Assembly (NCBI RefSeq): GCF_010367455.1
Contig: NZ_WRPR01000006.1
Coordinates: 1-33,179 of the forward strand
Origin: Candidatus Laterigemmans baculatus
GTDB lineage: Bacteria > Planctomycetota > Planctomycetia > Pirellulales > Pirellulaceae
Length of the DNA stretch: 33,179 bases
Reading direction: 5' to 3'
Shown: piece by piece, positions 25,390 through 33,175 of the stretch
Numbering within the stretch: position 1 is the first letter of the stretch
How the letters are laid out: every line of letters begins with the position of its first letter
Position numbers and translations under genes: made by a program
The notes under the pieces: generated by a model
What the model was told of the DNA's origin: nothing
Databases searched by the model: none
Seen by the model: the letters and a program-made list of their open reading frames with translations, nothing else

Positions 25390-25962
25390 TCAAGGCGATG
25401 CGGAACCGGAGGGGTGTTGCGACTCGCACGAAACCGCCCGCAGTACGCCCAACGTCTCGGCGATCTCGGCCTGGCGGACACCGTGCTGAAGTGCCCGCTC
25501 GATATAGCCCACCGTGCAGTGGCGGCAGCGCAGGGCGGAGCTGACGGCGATCGCGATTAGCTCCTTGGTCCGCGCCTCGAGTGCCCCGTCGGCGAACACC
25601 GCGCGCTTGTAAGTCCAAAAGCTGCGGTCCACTTCGGGTAGAAATTTTCTCCGCCAGTGCTTGCCGAGCAATTCCTCATAGTCTTCCTTGATCCAGAACA
25701 GCTGCGTGCCGCCAGCTTGCGTGGCGACGACCGAGACCGCTTCTTCGATCGCGGCAGCGGTCGCGCCCTCCGCCTCGGCTTCCGCCCGATGCCTCTCGCC
25801 CACTTGCGGATTGCCCGCCAGGGACGCGATGGCGACCGCGATCAAGTGCTTGGTGAGCTTCGGGAGCGCCGTGCCGCTTGCAAAGGTCTGCTCCAGAAAA
25901 CGCTCGAAAAGCTTCCCTTGTTCCTGCGACTCCCACTGCGACTCGCTGCCGCGATGGTCCAT
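25390..25962 (-). CDS. carboxymuconolactone decarboxylase/AhpD-like protein, two-repeat
   Basis: A 190-residue all-helical protein with two CMD-type repeats. The first (about 20-90) has no cysteine pair. The second (about 110-180) contains SALRCRHCTVGYIERAL with the redox CxxC at Cys146 and Cys149 and a following Glu/His-type arrangement, as in AhpD-like alkylhydroperoxidases. A peroxide-reducing or thiol-redox role is likely, but members of this family vary. The start at 25962 (MDHRGSES) is the first available ATG. It is the promoter-proximal gene of the AhpD-DoxX-AHSA1 run. The gap to DoxX is 125 bp, so an internal promoter there is possible. The gene is divergent from the cyd remnant at 26066. 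Confidence 0.9.
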   Translation of the reverse strand: MDHRGSESQWESQEQGKLFERFLEQTFASGTALPKLTKHLIAVAIASLAGNPQVGERHRAEAEAEGATAAAIEEAVSVVATQAGGTQLFWIKEDYEELLGKHWRRKFLPEVDRSFWTYKRAVFADGALEARTKELIAIAVSSALRCRHCTVGYIERALQHGVRQAEIAETLGVLRAVSCESQHPSGSASP

Positions 25963-26065
25963 CTCACTCGCTCCCGAATAATAGCGCTAGAGTCCCGATT
26001 GCCGCGGCCACCCTCGCGGTGCAGTCCGCTTCCCAGGGCTCCCAACATAGGATTTTCGAACCGAA

Positions 26066-26345
26066 ATGGATACGCTCGCAGCGGCTCGTCTGCAGATGGC
26101 CCTTTCACTGATCTTCCACATGTTTTTCGCGGCGGTCGGAATCGGCTTGCCACTGCTGGTCGTGTTGGGCGCTCGCCCACCAGCCGTACTTGATCTACCC
26201 CGATGTCACCTTTCGTGAGGCGGCGGCTCCGGCCCCGACGCTCGCCTTCGTCCTCGGCAGCGTTCCGGTCGGCGCCGCGTTCCTCGTCCCATCGCTGTGG
26301 CTGCTGTTTCGCGTCTTCAAAACCAACCTCCCCGCGGCGAGTTAA
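26066..26345 (+). pseudogene. cydA-cydB deletion remnant (cytochrome bd oxidase)
   Basis: From ATG 26066 the frame encodes about 33 residues typical of the N-terminus of cytochrome bd subunit I (MDTLAARLQMALSLIFHMFF, then AAVGIGLPLLVV). This includes the early His18, which corresponds by position to the conserved heme-ligand His of that helix. From about 26176 a different frame encodes about 55 residues typical of the end of subunit II (HQPYLIYPDVTFREAAAPAP, then TLAFVLGSVPVGAAFLVPSLWLLFRVFK), ending at TAA 26343-26345. The first frame itself stops at 26216-26218. The intervening bulk of cydA and cydB, roughly 2 kb in intact operons, is missing. The junction lies near 26160-26178. The remnant cannot make an oxidase. 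A short chimeric 50-residue product could still be translated, but there is no reason to think it is functional. Confidence 0.85.
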
Positions 26346-27163
26346 TCGTCGCTGCAGCGAGGCACCGCGGCGAGCAGGTTCTGCAGTTCGCCGACTTCGG
26401 GGGCCGCGGCCATCGAGCTCGGCAAGCGAATGATGAAGCGACTGCCCCGTTCCGCTCCGTCGCTCTCCGCGGTCACGCCGCCGCCATGCAATTCGACCAA
26501 CTGCTTGACCAGCGCCAAACCGATTCCTAAGCCGGCTTGGGAGGGCGTCTGCGATTGATGAGCCTGCGTGAAGAGTTCAAAAATGTCGCTCAACATATGG
26601 CAGGGAATGCCGGTCCCCGAGTCTTCGACGGTAATGATGGCTTCGCTTCCCTGCCGCTGAGCCGTGACCGCGATGCGGCCGCCGTTGCGGGTGTACTTGG
26701 CGGCATTGTTGAGCAGATTGAGGAAGACTTGTTCGAGCCGCATGGGATCGGCATGCAACCAAATCGACTCGGCCGGCAGCGAGACGACCAAGTGGTGCTG
26801 CCGAGCTTCGATCTGCGGGCGAGCGCTCTCCAGCGCCCGCTGGAGGACCACCTGCAATTCAATCGGTTCCTTACGAAGCCGCATTTTGCCGGCGGCAAAG
26901 CGTGAGGAGTCGAGCAGATCGTCGATGAGAGAAGCCAGCTGCCGGACCTGGCGCTCGATCACGTTCCGCGCCTGACGGTTCGCTTGGCCGTCCCCGGTGT
27001 CGTGCCGCAGCACTTGGACAGCGGCGAGGATGGGTGCCAGAGGGTTGCGCAGCTCGTGGCTGAGGACAGCCAGAAACTGATCGCGGCGACGGTTGCTCTC
27101 GGCAAACTCGTCGGCGAGTTGGCGACTCCGCTCTTCGGCCTGGGCCAGTGCGTCCTGGACCAT
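26342..27163 (-). CDS. histidine kinase core (HisKA-HATPase), no recognisable sensor domain
   Basis: The secure part, 273 residues from ATG 27163, begins with a short coiled coil (DALAQAEERSRQLADEFAESN). It then has the dimerisation/phosphoacceptor domain, with the H box SHELRNPLAP. The ATPase domain follows: N box NLLNNAAKYTRNGG, G1 VEDSGTGIP, F-box region IFELFTQAHQS and G2 GLGIGLALVK. The open frame continues upstream to 27586, but those 141 residues are Arg/Glu/Ser-rich without domain character, so a start near 27163 or loss of the original sensor (often PAS in this kinase type) is likely. No receiver domain or partner response regulator is adjacent. Its stop overlaps the stop of the cyd remnant, so the deletion that made the remnant may lie next to the kinase gene's original end. 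Confidence 0.85.
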   Translation of the reverse strand: MVQDALAQAEERSRQLADEFAESNRRRDQFLAVLSHELRNPLAPILAAVQVLRHDTGDGQANRQARNVIERQVRQLASLIDDLLDSSRFAAGKMRLRKEPIELQVVLQRALESARPQIEARQHHLVVSLPAESIWLHADPMRLEQVFLNLLNNAAKYTRNGGRIAVTAQRQGSEAIITVEDSGTGIPCHMLSDIFELFTQAHQSQTPSQAGLGIGLALVKQLVELHGGGVTAESDGAERGSRFIIRLPSSMAAAPEVGELQNLLAAVPRCSDD

Positions 27164-28067
27164 CGTCTGCTCACACCGCGCGTCGCTCGCGTTCGACGAT
27201 CGCTCTGCCGTGTCGTGGCGAGCCGGCGGGCTGGCCGCGGCGCCGGCCCCGCTCGCCGAGAGCTCACACCCCTCATGCCGGCCGCCGTCGAACTCGTGCC
27301 GCTCCGGTCCTCGGCTCGGCAGCTTCAGTCGCCGTCGCGAGAGCGAGTTGGCGAACGGGAAGATGACTCGAGTCAACCTGCGCGGCGGCTCTTCCGCAGG
27401 GGCGTCGCCGAGGGCAAACCGTTCGACCACCCGCTCCGGCACCCGATCCTCTGTCGCCCTTTCTTCCCAACCTTCGCGGGGTCCATGGCCAAAGCTCCGT
27501 TCACCTCTCACACTGCTACTCCCTGATCTACCGGGTGCTTCCAAACAGGTCGGGTTGTGCCGCCGCCATGCGAGCCGGCGGTCCATCGAAGCCCTACCCT
27601 GAGCCGGCTCACCGCTTCACCCTCCCCGCAACCGGCTGCATCGCAATTGGCTGCAGGAGTGTCCTGGGGAAGCGCACCATCCGTGGGAGCACGGCCCCAC
27701 TTTGACGGGGACGCAAACCTCTCTCTGTCCGAAACCGTACCTCCTTGGGGATTTTTCCTCGCCACTTTGGGGGTTCCTGAAAACCCGCCGCACTTGCCAC
27801 CTTTGGGTGTGAATTCTACACTACTGTAGTTATGCTTTGCCCCAGGCCGCCGGGATGGGAAGATTGCCCCCGTTAATCGGGCGCGAATTTCACGCCGACG
27901 GCCTCCTCCCCTGCATGGAAAAAATTTTTCGCTAGGCACCGGCCGCACAAGGGAGAGCTGGCCACGCAGCGGCTCCAATGCGCCTCGCATACCAGCTGCG
28001 AAGCGTCGAGCCATCGCGTTCGAGGGACGAAGCCTAGTGCAATCGTCCGGCCCCGAAACGTGGCACG
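27164..28067. other. region without a convincing gene
   Basis: Minus-strand frames are open across parts of this stretch, including the upstream extension of the kinase frame to 27586 and a frame over 27508-28152. Neither shows domains, a signal peptide or a credible start. The region 27700-27930 is relatively A/T-rich and holds short palindromes (ACTACTGTAGT at 27820-27830) that could be regulatory for the Crp/Fnr-type gene downstream. No tRNA or rRNA features were recognised. Confidence 0.5.
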
Positions 28068-28778
28068 ATGAAGGCATCCCTGGTCCCGCCAGTCCCGCAG
28101 GCAAACCGCCTGCTCGCTCGCCTGCCTCCGCAAGAGTATCAGCGTCTCGCACCCCACCTCAGCCTCGTCACGATGCGATTGCATGAGGTTCTCTACGATT
28201 TTCAGTCGCTGATCGAATACATCTACTTTCCTCTGCAGAGCATTCTCTCCGCCCTGACCGTGATGCGCGATGGCCGGTCGATTGAGATCGCCAACATCGG
28301 CCGAGAAGGGGCTGCCGGGCTAGCGGTTCTGACGGGAGCGGCTCGCTCGCCGAACCGAATGATCGTCCAGTTTGCCGACGGCGCCCTGCGGATCCGCGCC
28401 GAGGTGCTCCGCAAAATAGTCGACCGCGACGGACCGCTGCGCACGTCGCTGCTAGAGCATCAAGCGCACTACTTCGTCCAAGTCTCCCAGGCCGTCGCCT
28501 GCAACGGTTTGCACTCGATCGAAAAACGCTGCTGCCGTTGGCTACTGATGACTCACGATCGGCTCGACACCGACGTCCTCCCGCTGACGCATGAGTTCCT
28601 CGCCATGATGCTCGGCGTGCGACGGGCCGGAATCACCGAGGTCCTGCGGACCCTGCAAGAAAAAAAACTCATCAAATGCAGCCGCGGAAAAATCACCATC
28701 CGCGACCGCTCTGGATTAGAGAAGCAGGCCTGTGAGTGTTATCAGATCATCAAGCAAGAATATTACCCTCTGCTCTGA
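28068..28778 (+). CDS. Crp/Fnr family transcriptional regulator
   Basis: A 236-residue regulator. Residues about 15-130 form the cyclic-nucleotide-binding-like beta-roll domain (LPPQEYQRLAPHLSLVTMRLHEVLYD, then YFPLQSILSALTVMRDGRSIEIANIGREG). It lacks the PREL-RSA-type cAMP-binding signature and the N-terminal Cys cluster of FNR. A long helix follows, and the C-terminal winged HTH spans about 170-215 (LTHEFLAMMLGVRRAGITEVLRTLQEKKLI). The effector is unknown. The gene is convergent with the CAP-domain gene, and the two coding regions overlap by 29 bp at their 3' ends. The ATG at 28068 is the first of the frame and no strong ribosome site was seen. Confidence 0.9.
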   Translation: MKASLVPPVPQANRLLARLPPQEYQRLAPHLSLVTMRLHEVLYDFQSLIEYIYFPLQSILSALTVMRDGRSIEIANIGREGAAGLAVLTGAARSPNRMIVQFADGALRIRAEVLRKIVDRDGPLRTSLLEHQAHYFVQVSQAVACNGLHSIEKRCCRWLLMTHDRLDTDVLPLTHEFLAMMLGVRRAGITEVLRTLQEKKLIKCSRGKITIRDRSGLEKQACECYQIIKQEYYPLL

Positions 28779-30099
28779 CGATCAATTCCAGTTCCTCTTC
28801 GAGCCGGTTCTGGACCTCCAGCCTCTCATCCGTCAGAGCCGCGTTGGCCGAGGCGGCTCCTTGAAGCAGTGCCGCATCGACCGCGCTGGCGAACTCGCCG
28901 CTGGCAGCCGAGGCACGGTTGAGATGATTGACGATGACCAGCACGTCGAGTGGGCCGACCGAGCCGGTTCCCGTCACATCGAGATAAGGGGGCGGCGGCG
29001 CATCGGGCGAGGAGGAAGCTGGCGGCAGCGCGCCCCCCCCGGTTCGGTTGAGATAGTTGATCACGACGAGCGCGTCGAGCGGCGTGATCCGTTCATCGTC
29101 ATTGACGTCGAGAGGGTCTTCGGGGTTCTGCCAGGCGGACGGTGTGGGAGGCGTGGGAGGCGTGGGCGGTGGCCCAATCGCAGCGGCCGTAAACTCCGCA
29201 TCGAGTTTGCGATTTTCGCTGCCGATCGTGACACTGCTGAAGACGATCGGCTGGCGCAACAAATCGCCCCCAACGGTCACGGTGTAGACGCCCGGGGGAA
29301 CCTGCAAACTGTACCCGCCGGACGGGCCACTCACGGTGACAAACTCGACACCGCTCGAGGCTTCCACGGCAGCGACGGTGACCTGATCCCACCCCTCCCC
29401 GATCGTATAAAAATTATCTTGCACGACCTGGTCGTCGTAGATCACGCCGGTGATGAAGGCGTCGCCGGCCCGCGTCCCAAATTTCTCGGTCAACATACTG
29501 GCGTTATAATTTCGGTCCGCTGTGAAAACGCCATGTTTGACTCCCGCTCCAATCTCCCGAAATCCTGGGCTGAAGAGATTCGCTCGGTGGCCGGGGCTTC
29601 GCATAAAACCGGCGTGGTGATCGTGGATTGCTGCATCGCGATCGAGCGCGCCGGTGGTGCCTGACCAAACGATGTTTTCTCCGGCCAATGAGTAGCGATA
29701 GCCGGCCTCGAGCATTCGGTCCCACGGCATCTCGCCATCCGGATTCTCATGCGAAAAAAAATCGCGATTGAGCATATCCTGAGAGTGGGCGTCAGCCGCG
29801 TTCAGCAGGGCTTGGTGGGGAGCGAGTGGCTGCTTGGAAGCCGTGGAAATCGTTCCCGGCGGGAGCCCGTCGTTCAGCCCAATCCCGTACCTCCGCGCCT
29901 CGGCCGCCGGGTTCGCGCGAGCTCGATTGATGAGCTCAATGGTCAACTGTTCCCAGTCAGACATGACCACCGCCGCCATCAGCCGACGCGATTCCAAGGA
30001 TTCCAGTCGCAAGCGACGAGCCGCCCCCGATGCAGAGCACTGCCCCCGCTTCGAGCGCCCCCGCTTCGAGCGCCGCCGCAGAGCGTTCCAAAACATCAT
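28750..30099 (-). CDS. secreted CAP-domain protein with dockerin-type repeats
   Basis: A 449-residue surface or extracellular protein. The start is chosen at the ATG ATG at 30099, about 50 residues before the CAP domain. The N-terminus is basic, and residues 32-43 (LESLESRRLMAA) match the LEPR(M/L)LLA-type motif seen at the start of many large secreted planctomycete proteins. The CAP/SCP domain spans about 46-210, with HSQDMLNRDFFSHENPDG, AGENIVWSG and SPGHRANLFSPGFREIGAGV. A carboxypeptidase-regulatory-like fold comes next (about 255-305, SGGYSLQVPPGVYTVTVGG), then a Pro-rich linker and two dockerin-like Ca-binding repeats (LDVNDDERITPLDALVVINYLN at about 330-351 and YLDVTGTGSVGPLDVLVIVNHLN at about 372-394). 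The substrate or target is unknown. Tandem CGCTTCGAGCG repeats give the RSKRG repetition near the start. Confidence 0.9.
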   Translation of the reverse strand: MMFWNALRRRSKRGRSKRGQCSASGAARRLRLESLESRRLMAAVVMSDWEQLTIELINRARANPAAEARRYGIGLNDGLPPGTISTASKQPLAPHQALLNAADAHSQDMLNRDFFSHENPDGEMPWDRMLEAGYRYSLAGENIVWSGTTGALDRDAAIHDHHAGFMRSPGHRANLFSPGFREIGAGVKHGVFTADRNYNASMLTEKFGTRAGDAFITGVIYDDQVVQDNFYTIGEGWDQVTVAAVEASSGVEFVTVSGPSGGYSLQVPPGVYTVTVGGDLLRQPIVFSSVTIGSENRKLDAEFTAAAIGPPPTPPTPPTPSAWQNPEDPLDVNDDERITPLDALVVINYLNRTGGGALPPASSSPDAPPPPYLDVTGTGSVGPLDVLVIVNHLNRASAASGEFASAVDAALLQGAASANAALTDERLEVQNRLEEELELIVRAEGNILA

Positions 30100-30154
30100 C
30101 CCAGAGCCCCTACTTCCCAGGTTTCCTCGTGTGCGGCTCAAATCCGAGAGCAAC

Positions 30155-31597
30155 CTAACGCAGGTAGGTCCAGACGATCCCCGCCTGGGTGCGATCGGCG
30201 TCAAATAGCTCATTGTCGGAAGCAAACCGGTCGTAGCCAGCCACTGCGGAGACCGACATCGCTTCGGTCCAATCCCAGCGCAATCTCCCGCCGACACGCC
30301 AGACGACCTCGTCTCGACTGACCGCTCCGGTGTACTCGTCGTAGCTCCGGTAACCCGCGCTCACCTCGGGAATAAAACTTATTCGCTCCCGGAGGGCGAG
30401 CGTCAAGTCACCATGAACCGTCGCACCGGCGTAGCGGAAGTCAGCCCCCTCGGTATCGACCGACTCGACGTTCGCCCCCAAAGTGGAGGCCGGGATCCAG
30501 CGCGAATCCCACTTAAAAAAGCGACTGATGCCGAGCGTGTGGGCCGGTCCATCGAGCGACTCGACCTGGGGATTTTCGCCGTCCTCGTCAAACTGGCTAA
30601 AGCTAGCCGTCCAGAAGAGGTGCACCAGATCTCCGTCCGGGCGCAGCGAAGTCGCAGAGGTGGTCACCGCATGGCGATCTCCAAGGCGTTCCCCACCAAA
30701 CAAGTCCAAGGAGTAAACATAGTCGATCCGGCCCGAGAGGTCCGTTCGGCCAAACAGCTGATCGCGTTCGACAAACGCCCCGGGCTGGAAACTTGCCAAA
30801 TTGAAATCGCTTAGGTTACTTTCGTTGACCGTAAAGTAACCGCGGCCCAACGTTCCGATCCGCGTCCGTTCCCAGTCGGCCCAAATCCATTCGAACTCCG
30901 GGTTCAGGAATCCTTGAGCACTGTCGGCGTCGGCATCCAATAACTGCCGACTGATCGGTGCGAGCGTGACGTTCGAATTGTAGAGAGCGCCGAATTCCAC
31001 GTAGGCGCGGAAGCGCTGCGGAGGCGTTAACTCCAGAGTGGGCTCAAGCTCGGGGTGCCCCAGCCGCTGCTCCGTCTCTTCGGTGTGGTCGAACGCCCGA
31101 ATCTGATAACTGGCTTGTAAAAGGTCGGGCCCTCCCCCCAGGTTCGCGGGATCACTGGCTCCACTCGGCGGGCCCGGCAGATCGTCAAACACAATCCCGC
31201 GCTCGACCAATTGACGGGTGTATCCGCTCTCGGGACCGAGCACATGGACCTGTCGATAGTGGTGCCTCGCCTGCTGAGGATTCCCTGAATCGCTGAGGTG
31301 GTTTCCGTAGTCGAAATGCAGGGCAATGTTTTGCGGGTCGATCTCCAAAGCCCGCCTGAATGCCTCCTCGGCTCCCTGTTGATTCCCTGCCCGATGGTGG
31401 TGACGGCCGATCAGCCGCCAGGAATCGGCGTGCAGCGGGTCGCTGGCGACACGTGCTTCGAGCATGCGGAGGATCGCGCTGGCCCCATCTTCCGCGGCCC
31501 CATCTTCCGCGCCCCCCGTTGCCGCCCCAGCAACCAGCAAGCAGAGGGGGAGAACAAGGGTGGCGATCGTGCTTCCGTTCCCTCGAAATTCACGCAT
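30155..31597 (-). CDS. TPR protein with predicted outer-membrane beta-barrel
   Basis: A 480-residue exported protein. Residues 1-30 form a signal peptide (MREFRGNGSTIATLVLPLCLLVAGAATGG...). About 40-140 holds two or three TPR repeats (DSWRLIGRHHHRAGNQQGAEEAFRRALEIDPQN, then ALHFDYGNHLSDSGNPQQARHHYRQV). From about 195 to the end there are alternating aromatic/hydrophobic strands (RAYVEFGALYNSNVTLAP, FRYAGATVHGDLTLAL, VSAGYRSYDEYTG) consistent with a beta-barrel. The last strand ends GIVWTYLR rather than with the usual aromatic residue. The architecture resembles periplasmic-TPR plus barrel proteins used in surface export or assembly, but no specific family was recognised. The gene is upstream of the CAP-domain gene on the same strand, 55 bp away, and divergent from the Gln/Ala-rich gene at 31810. 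Confidence 0.85.
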   Translation of the reverse strand: MREFRGNGSTIATLVLPLCLLVAGAATGGAEDGAAEDGASAILRMLEARVASDPLHADSWRLIGRHHHRAGNQQGAEEAFRRALEIDPQNIALHFDYGNHLSDSGNPQQARHHYRQVHVLGPESGYTRQLVERGIVFDDLPGPPSGASDPANLGGGPDLLQASYQIRAFDHTEETEQRLGHPELEPTLELTPPQRFRAYVEFGALYNSNVTLAPISRQLLDADADSAQGFLNPEFEWIWADWERTRIGTLGRGYFTVNESNLSDFNLASFQPGAFVERDQLFGRTDLSGRIDYVYSLDLFGGERLGDRHAVTTSATSLRPDGDLVHLFWTASFSQFDEDGENPQVESLDGPAHTLGISRFFKWDSRWIPASTLGANVESVDTEGADFRYAGATVHGDLTLALRERISFIPEVSAGYRSYDEYTGAVSRDEVVWRVGGRLRWDWTEAMSVSAVAGYDRFASDNELFDADRTQAGIVWTYLR

Positions 31598-31809
31598 GCA
31601 CTAAACCTTCTATTTTGCTGAGCCTGGATTTCCGATACAGACCGGAGAGGTTCGTTCCGGAATGGAACCGATGAGGCCCGAACTGGCTACCAGGATTTGG
31701 CTCAGCACACCAGAGCGAACCGCGGGAACATTCCTTGTCTGAGCCTACCGCCCGTTTTGGTATCGGCTCGGTGCTCCCGCTCCCTATGACGCAATGGAGG
31801 CGACACGAC

Positions 31810-32934
31810 GTGACTGGATTGAAGCTCAACAAACGACAGTGGCTGGCTTTGGCACTCGCTGGTTTGCTCCCCAACGTGGCGGCCGCCCAAGTCGGCTCCG
31901 GCGTCCTAGGGCGTAACGCGGCAGCGACGCAAGCCTCTCGGACTCAAGCGCAAGTCCAACAGCGAACACAGGCGCAGATTCAGCAGCGAGTCCAGGCTCA
32001 AGCCCAGCAGCGGGTCCAAGCGCAGGCGCAGCAGCGCGTTCAGACACAAATCCAGGAGCGAGCCCGGGGGCGAGTCTCCGGCACCGCACGGCGAGCCGCC
32101 GGAATCGTTCAAGGCGGAGCAGCCAACGCCCGGCTCGATGCCAACCTGCGGGTCGACACGCGGGTTCAAGGCTCGAGCGCGGCGGCGGCCGACTCACCGC
32201 GGATCGCCCGGGCCGGAATGCAAGGGCGCGGAAACGCTCAAGTCGATGCGGCCGCGAGCGTGCAACTCTCGGCGACCGAAATGCAGTACTACGACGACGT
32301 GTTCGGCCGCTTCAATCCCTTCCGAGCCCCCGCAGCCCAGCCCGCTCCGGAAGCACCCGCCCCCTCGGACTCGCCGCAACCACCGGCGGATCGTTCGCAA
32401 GAACGCGGCGCCGGACTGGCCCTTAGCTCGACCACTGACCTCAACGCCCGCATCGGCCACGCCCTGCGGATGCGGCAGTCGGAAGTCTCGCAGCTTCGCG
32501 ACCGTGCACTGGAAACCGGCGACGCGAGTCTCTTGGCGCGGGCTGACCAAATGGAAGCCAAACTCCGAGGCTTCGCCAATGCCCAAGCTCGGGCCACCGC
32601 CGAGGCTCAGGCCAACGCCGCAATGAATTCCGCGCTCCACCGCGAAGGGACCGCCGTGCATGCCGCCCTCAACGCCTCGCCGACCGCTGTCGCCAACGCC
32701 GCTGCTGGATCGGCCGTGGGCCGCGCCGCAGCTGCCCAAGCCACCGCCGAGGCAGCTGCCCAAGCCACCGCCGAGGCAGCTGCTCAAGCCGCCGCCCAGT
32801 CGGCAGCTCAGACCAACGCGGGACTGACTGCCGGAGTTGCCGCTGAGGGTTCGGGTCAGTTGAGCAGTGGTAGCTCCCCAGCTCCCACCGCGACCGCTCC
32901 CACTTCGACCTCTGCGCCTCGCTCGCAGCCCTAA
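31810..32934 (+). CDS. secreted Gln/Ala-rich coiled-coil-type protein
   Basis: A 374-residue protein of unknown function. The GTG start at 31810 is chosen because GGAGG lies at 31796-31800, 9 nt upstream; ATGs at 31735 and 31786 in the same frame lack such a site. The first 27 residues form a signal peptide (KLNKRQWLALALAGLLPNVAAAQ). Residues about 42-85 are QAQVQQR/QAQAQQR-type heptad-like repeats, which suggests a coiled coil, followed by an Arg/Ala-rich stretch. A short folded-looking centre (SATEMQYYDDVFGRFNPFRAP, about 158-178) is followed by a Pro-rich linker, and a further helical region (LNARIGHALRMRQSEVSQLRDRAL) comes after that. The last 100 residues are almost entirely Ala/Thr/Ser/Gln, with AAQATAEA repeats. 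The mature protein could be a periplasmic or surface filament-like structure, but that is inference only. Confidence 0.8.
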   Translation: MTGLKLNKRQWLALALAGLLPNVAAAQVGSGVLGRNAAATQASRTQAQVQQRTQAQIQQRVQAQAQQRVQAQAQQRVQTQIQERARGRVSGTARRAAGIVQGGAANARLDANLRVDTRVQGSSAAAADSPRIARAGMQGRGNAQVDAAASVQLSATEMQYYDDVFGRFNPFRAPAAQPAPEAPAPSDSPQPPADRSQERGAGLALSSTTDLNARIGHALRMRQSEVSQLRDRALETGDASLLARADQMEAKLRGFANAQARATAEAQANAAMNSALHREGTAVHAALNASPTAVANAAAGSAVGRAAAAQATAEAAAQATAEAAAQAAAQSAAQTNAGLTAGVAAEGSGQLSSGSSPAPTATAPTSTSAPRSQP

Positions 32935-32976
32935 CCGCCGCGCCGCTCCGATATCCCCATGGCGGCCAACAAAACA

Positions 32977-33010
32977 CCGCCCGCCGGAGGCGCTAGTCTT
33001 CGGCGGGCGG
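32977..33010 (+). terminator. GC-rich hairpin after the Gln/Ala-rich gene
   Basis: CCGCCCGCCG (32977-32986) is the exact reverse complement of CGGCGGGCGG (33001-33010). The 14-nt loop includes GGCGCTAG, resembling the core of the dispersed element. No T-run follows, so it is either a non-canonical terminator or another repeat relic. It is 43 bp past the upstream stop codon. Confidence 0.5.
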
Positions 33011-33107
33011 ATGTTCGCAACTCCCCAACTCCGTAGCACCGACAACTTCCGACTAGCTGGACAGCGCCACTTTGGATTGGTTCGGAGCGGTACGGCTCGC
33101 AGAAAAA

Positions 33108-33175
33108 TCGTTTAACGGCAAGCCGAAGGCGACTGCTTTTTAAAACACAGTCGCCTTCGGCTTGCCGTTAAACGA
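33108..33175. repeat. perfect 28-bp inverted repeat at the window end
   Basis: The left arm at 33108-33135 (TCGTTTAACGGCAAGCCGAA, then GGCGACTG) is exactly complementary to 33148-33175, with a 12-nt A/T-rich loop (CTTTTTAAAACA). It is far longer than needed for a terminator. It looks like a dispersed palindromic repeat or the end of an element. The sequence stops 4 bp beyond it. Confidence 0.9.

Noticed and set aside
27820-27830. Palindrome ACTACTGTAGT resembling part of a BlaI/CopY-type operator upstream of the Crp/Fnr gene
   Set aside because: It is only 11 bp, its centre does not match the usual ACTACA-N-TGTAGT spacing, and no BlaI/MecI-type regulator is in the window.
27508-28152. Possible 214-codon minus-strand gene
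   Set aside because: It overlaps the Crp/Fnr gene start, shows no domain or signal peptide, and its composition looks like non-coding sequence.
31617-31706. 8-bp inverted repeat GCTGAGCC/GGCTCAGC and the palindrome GTTCCGGAATGGAAC (31654-31668) between divergent genes
   Set aside because: They may be operator sites, but they are too short to separate from chance without comparison to relatives.
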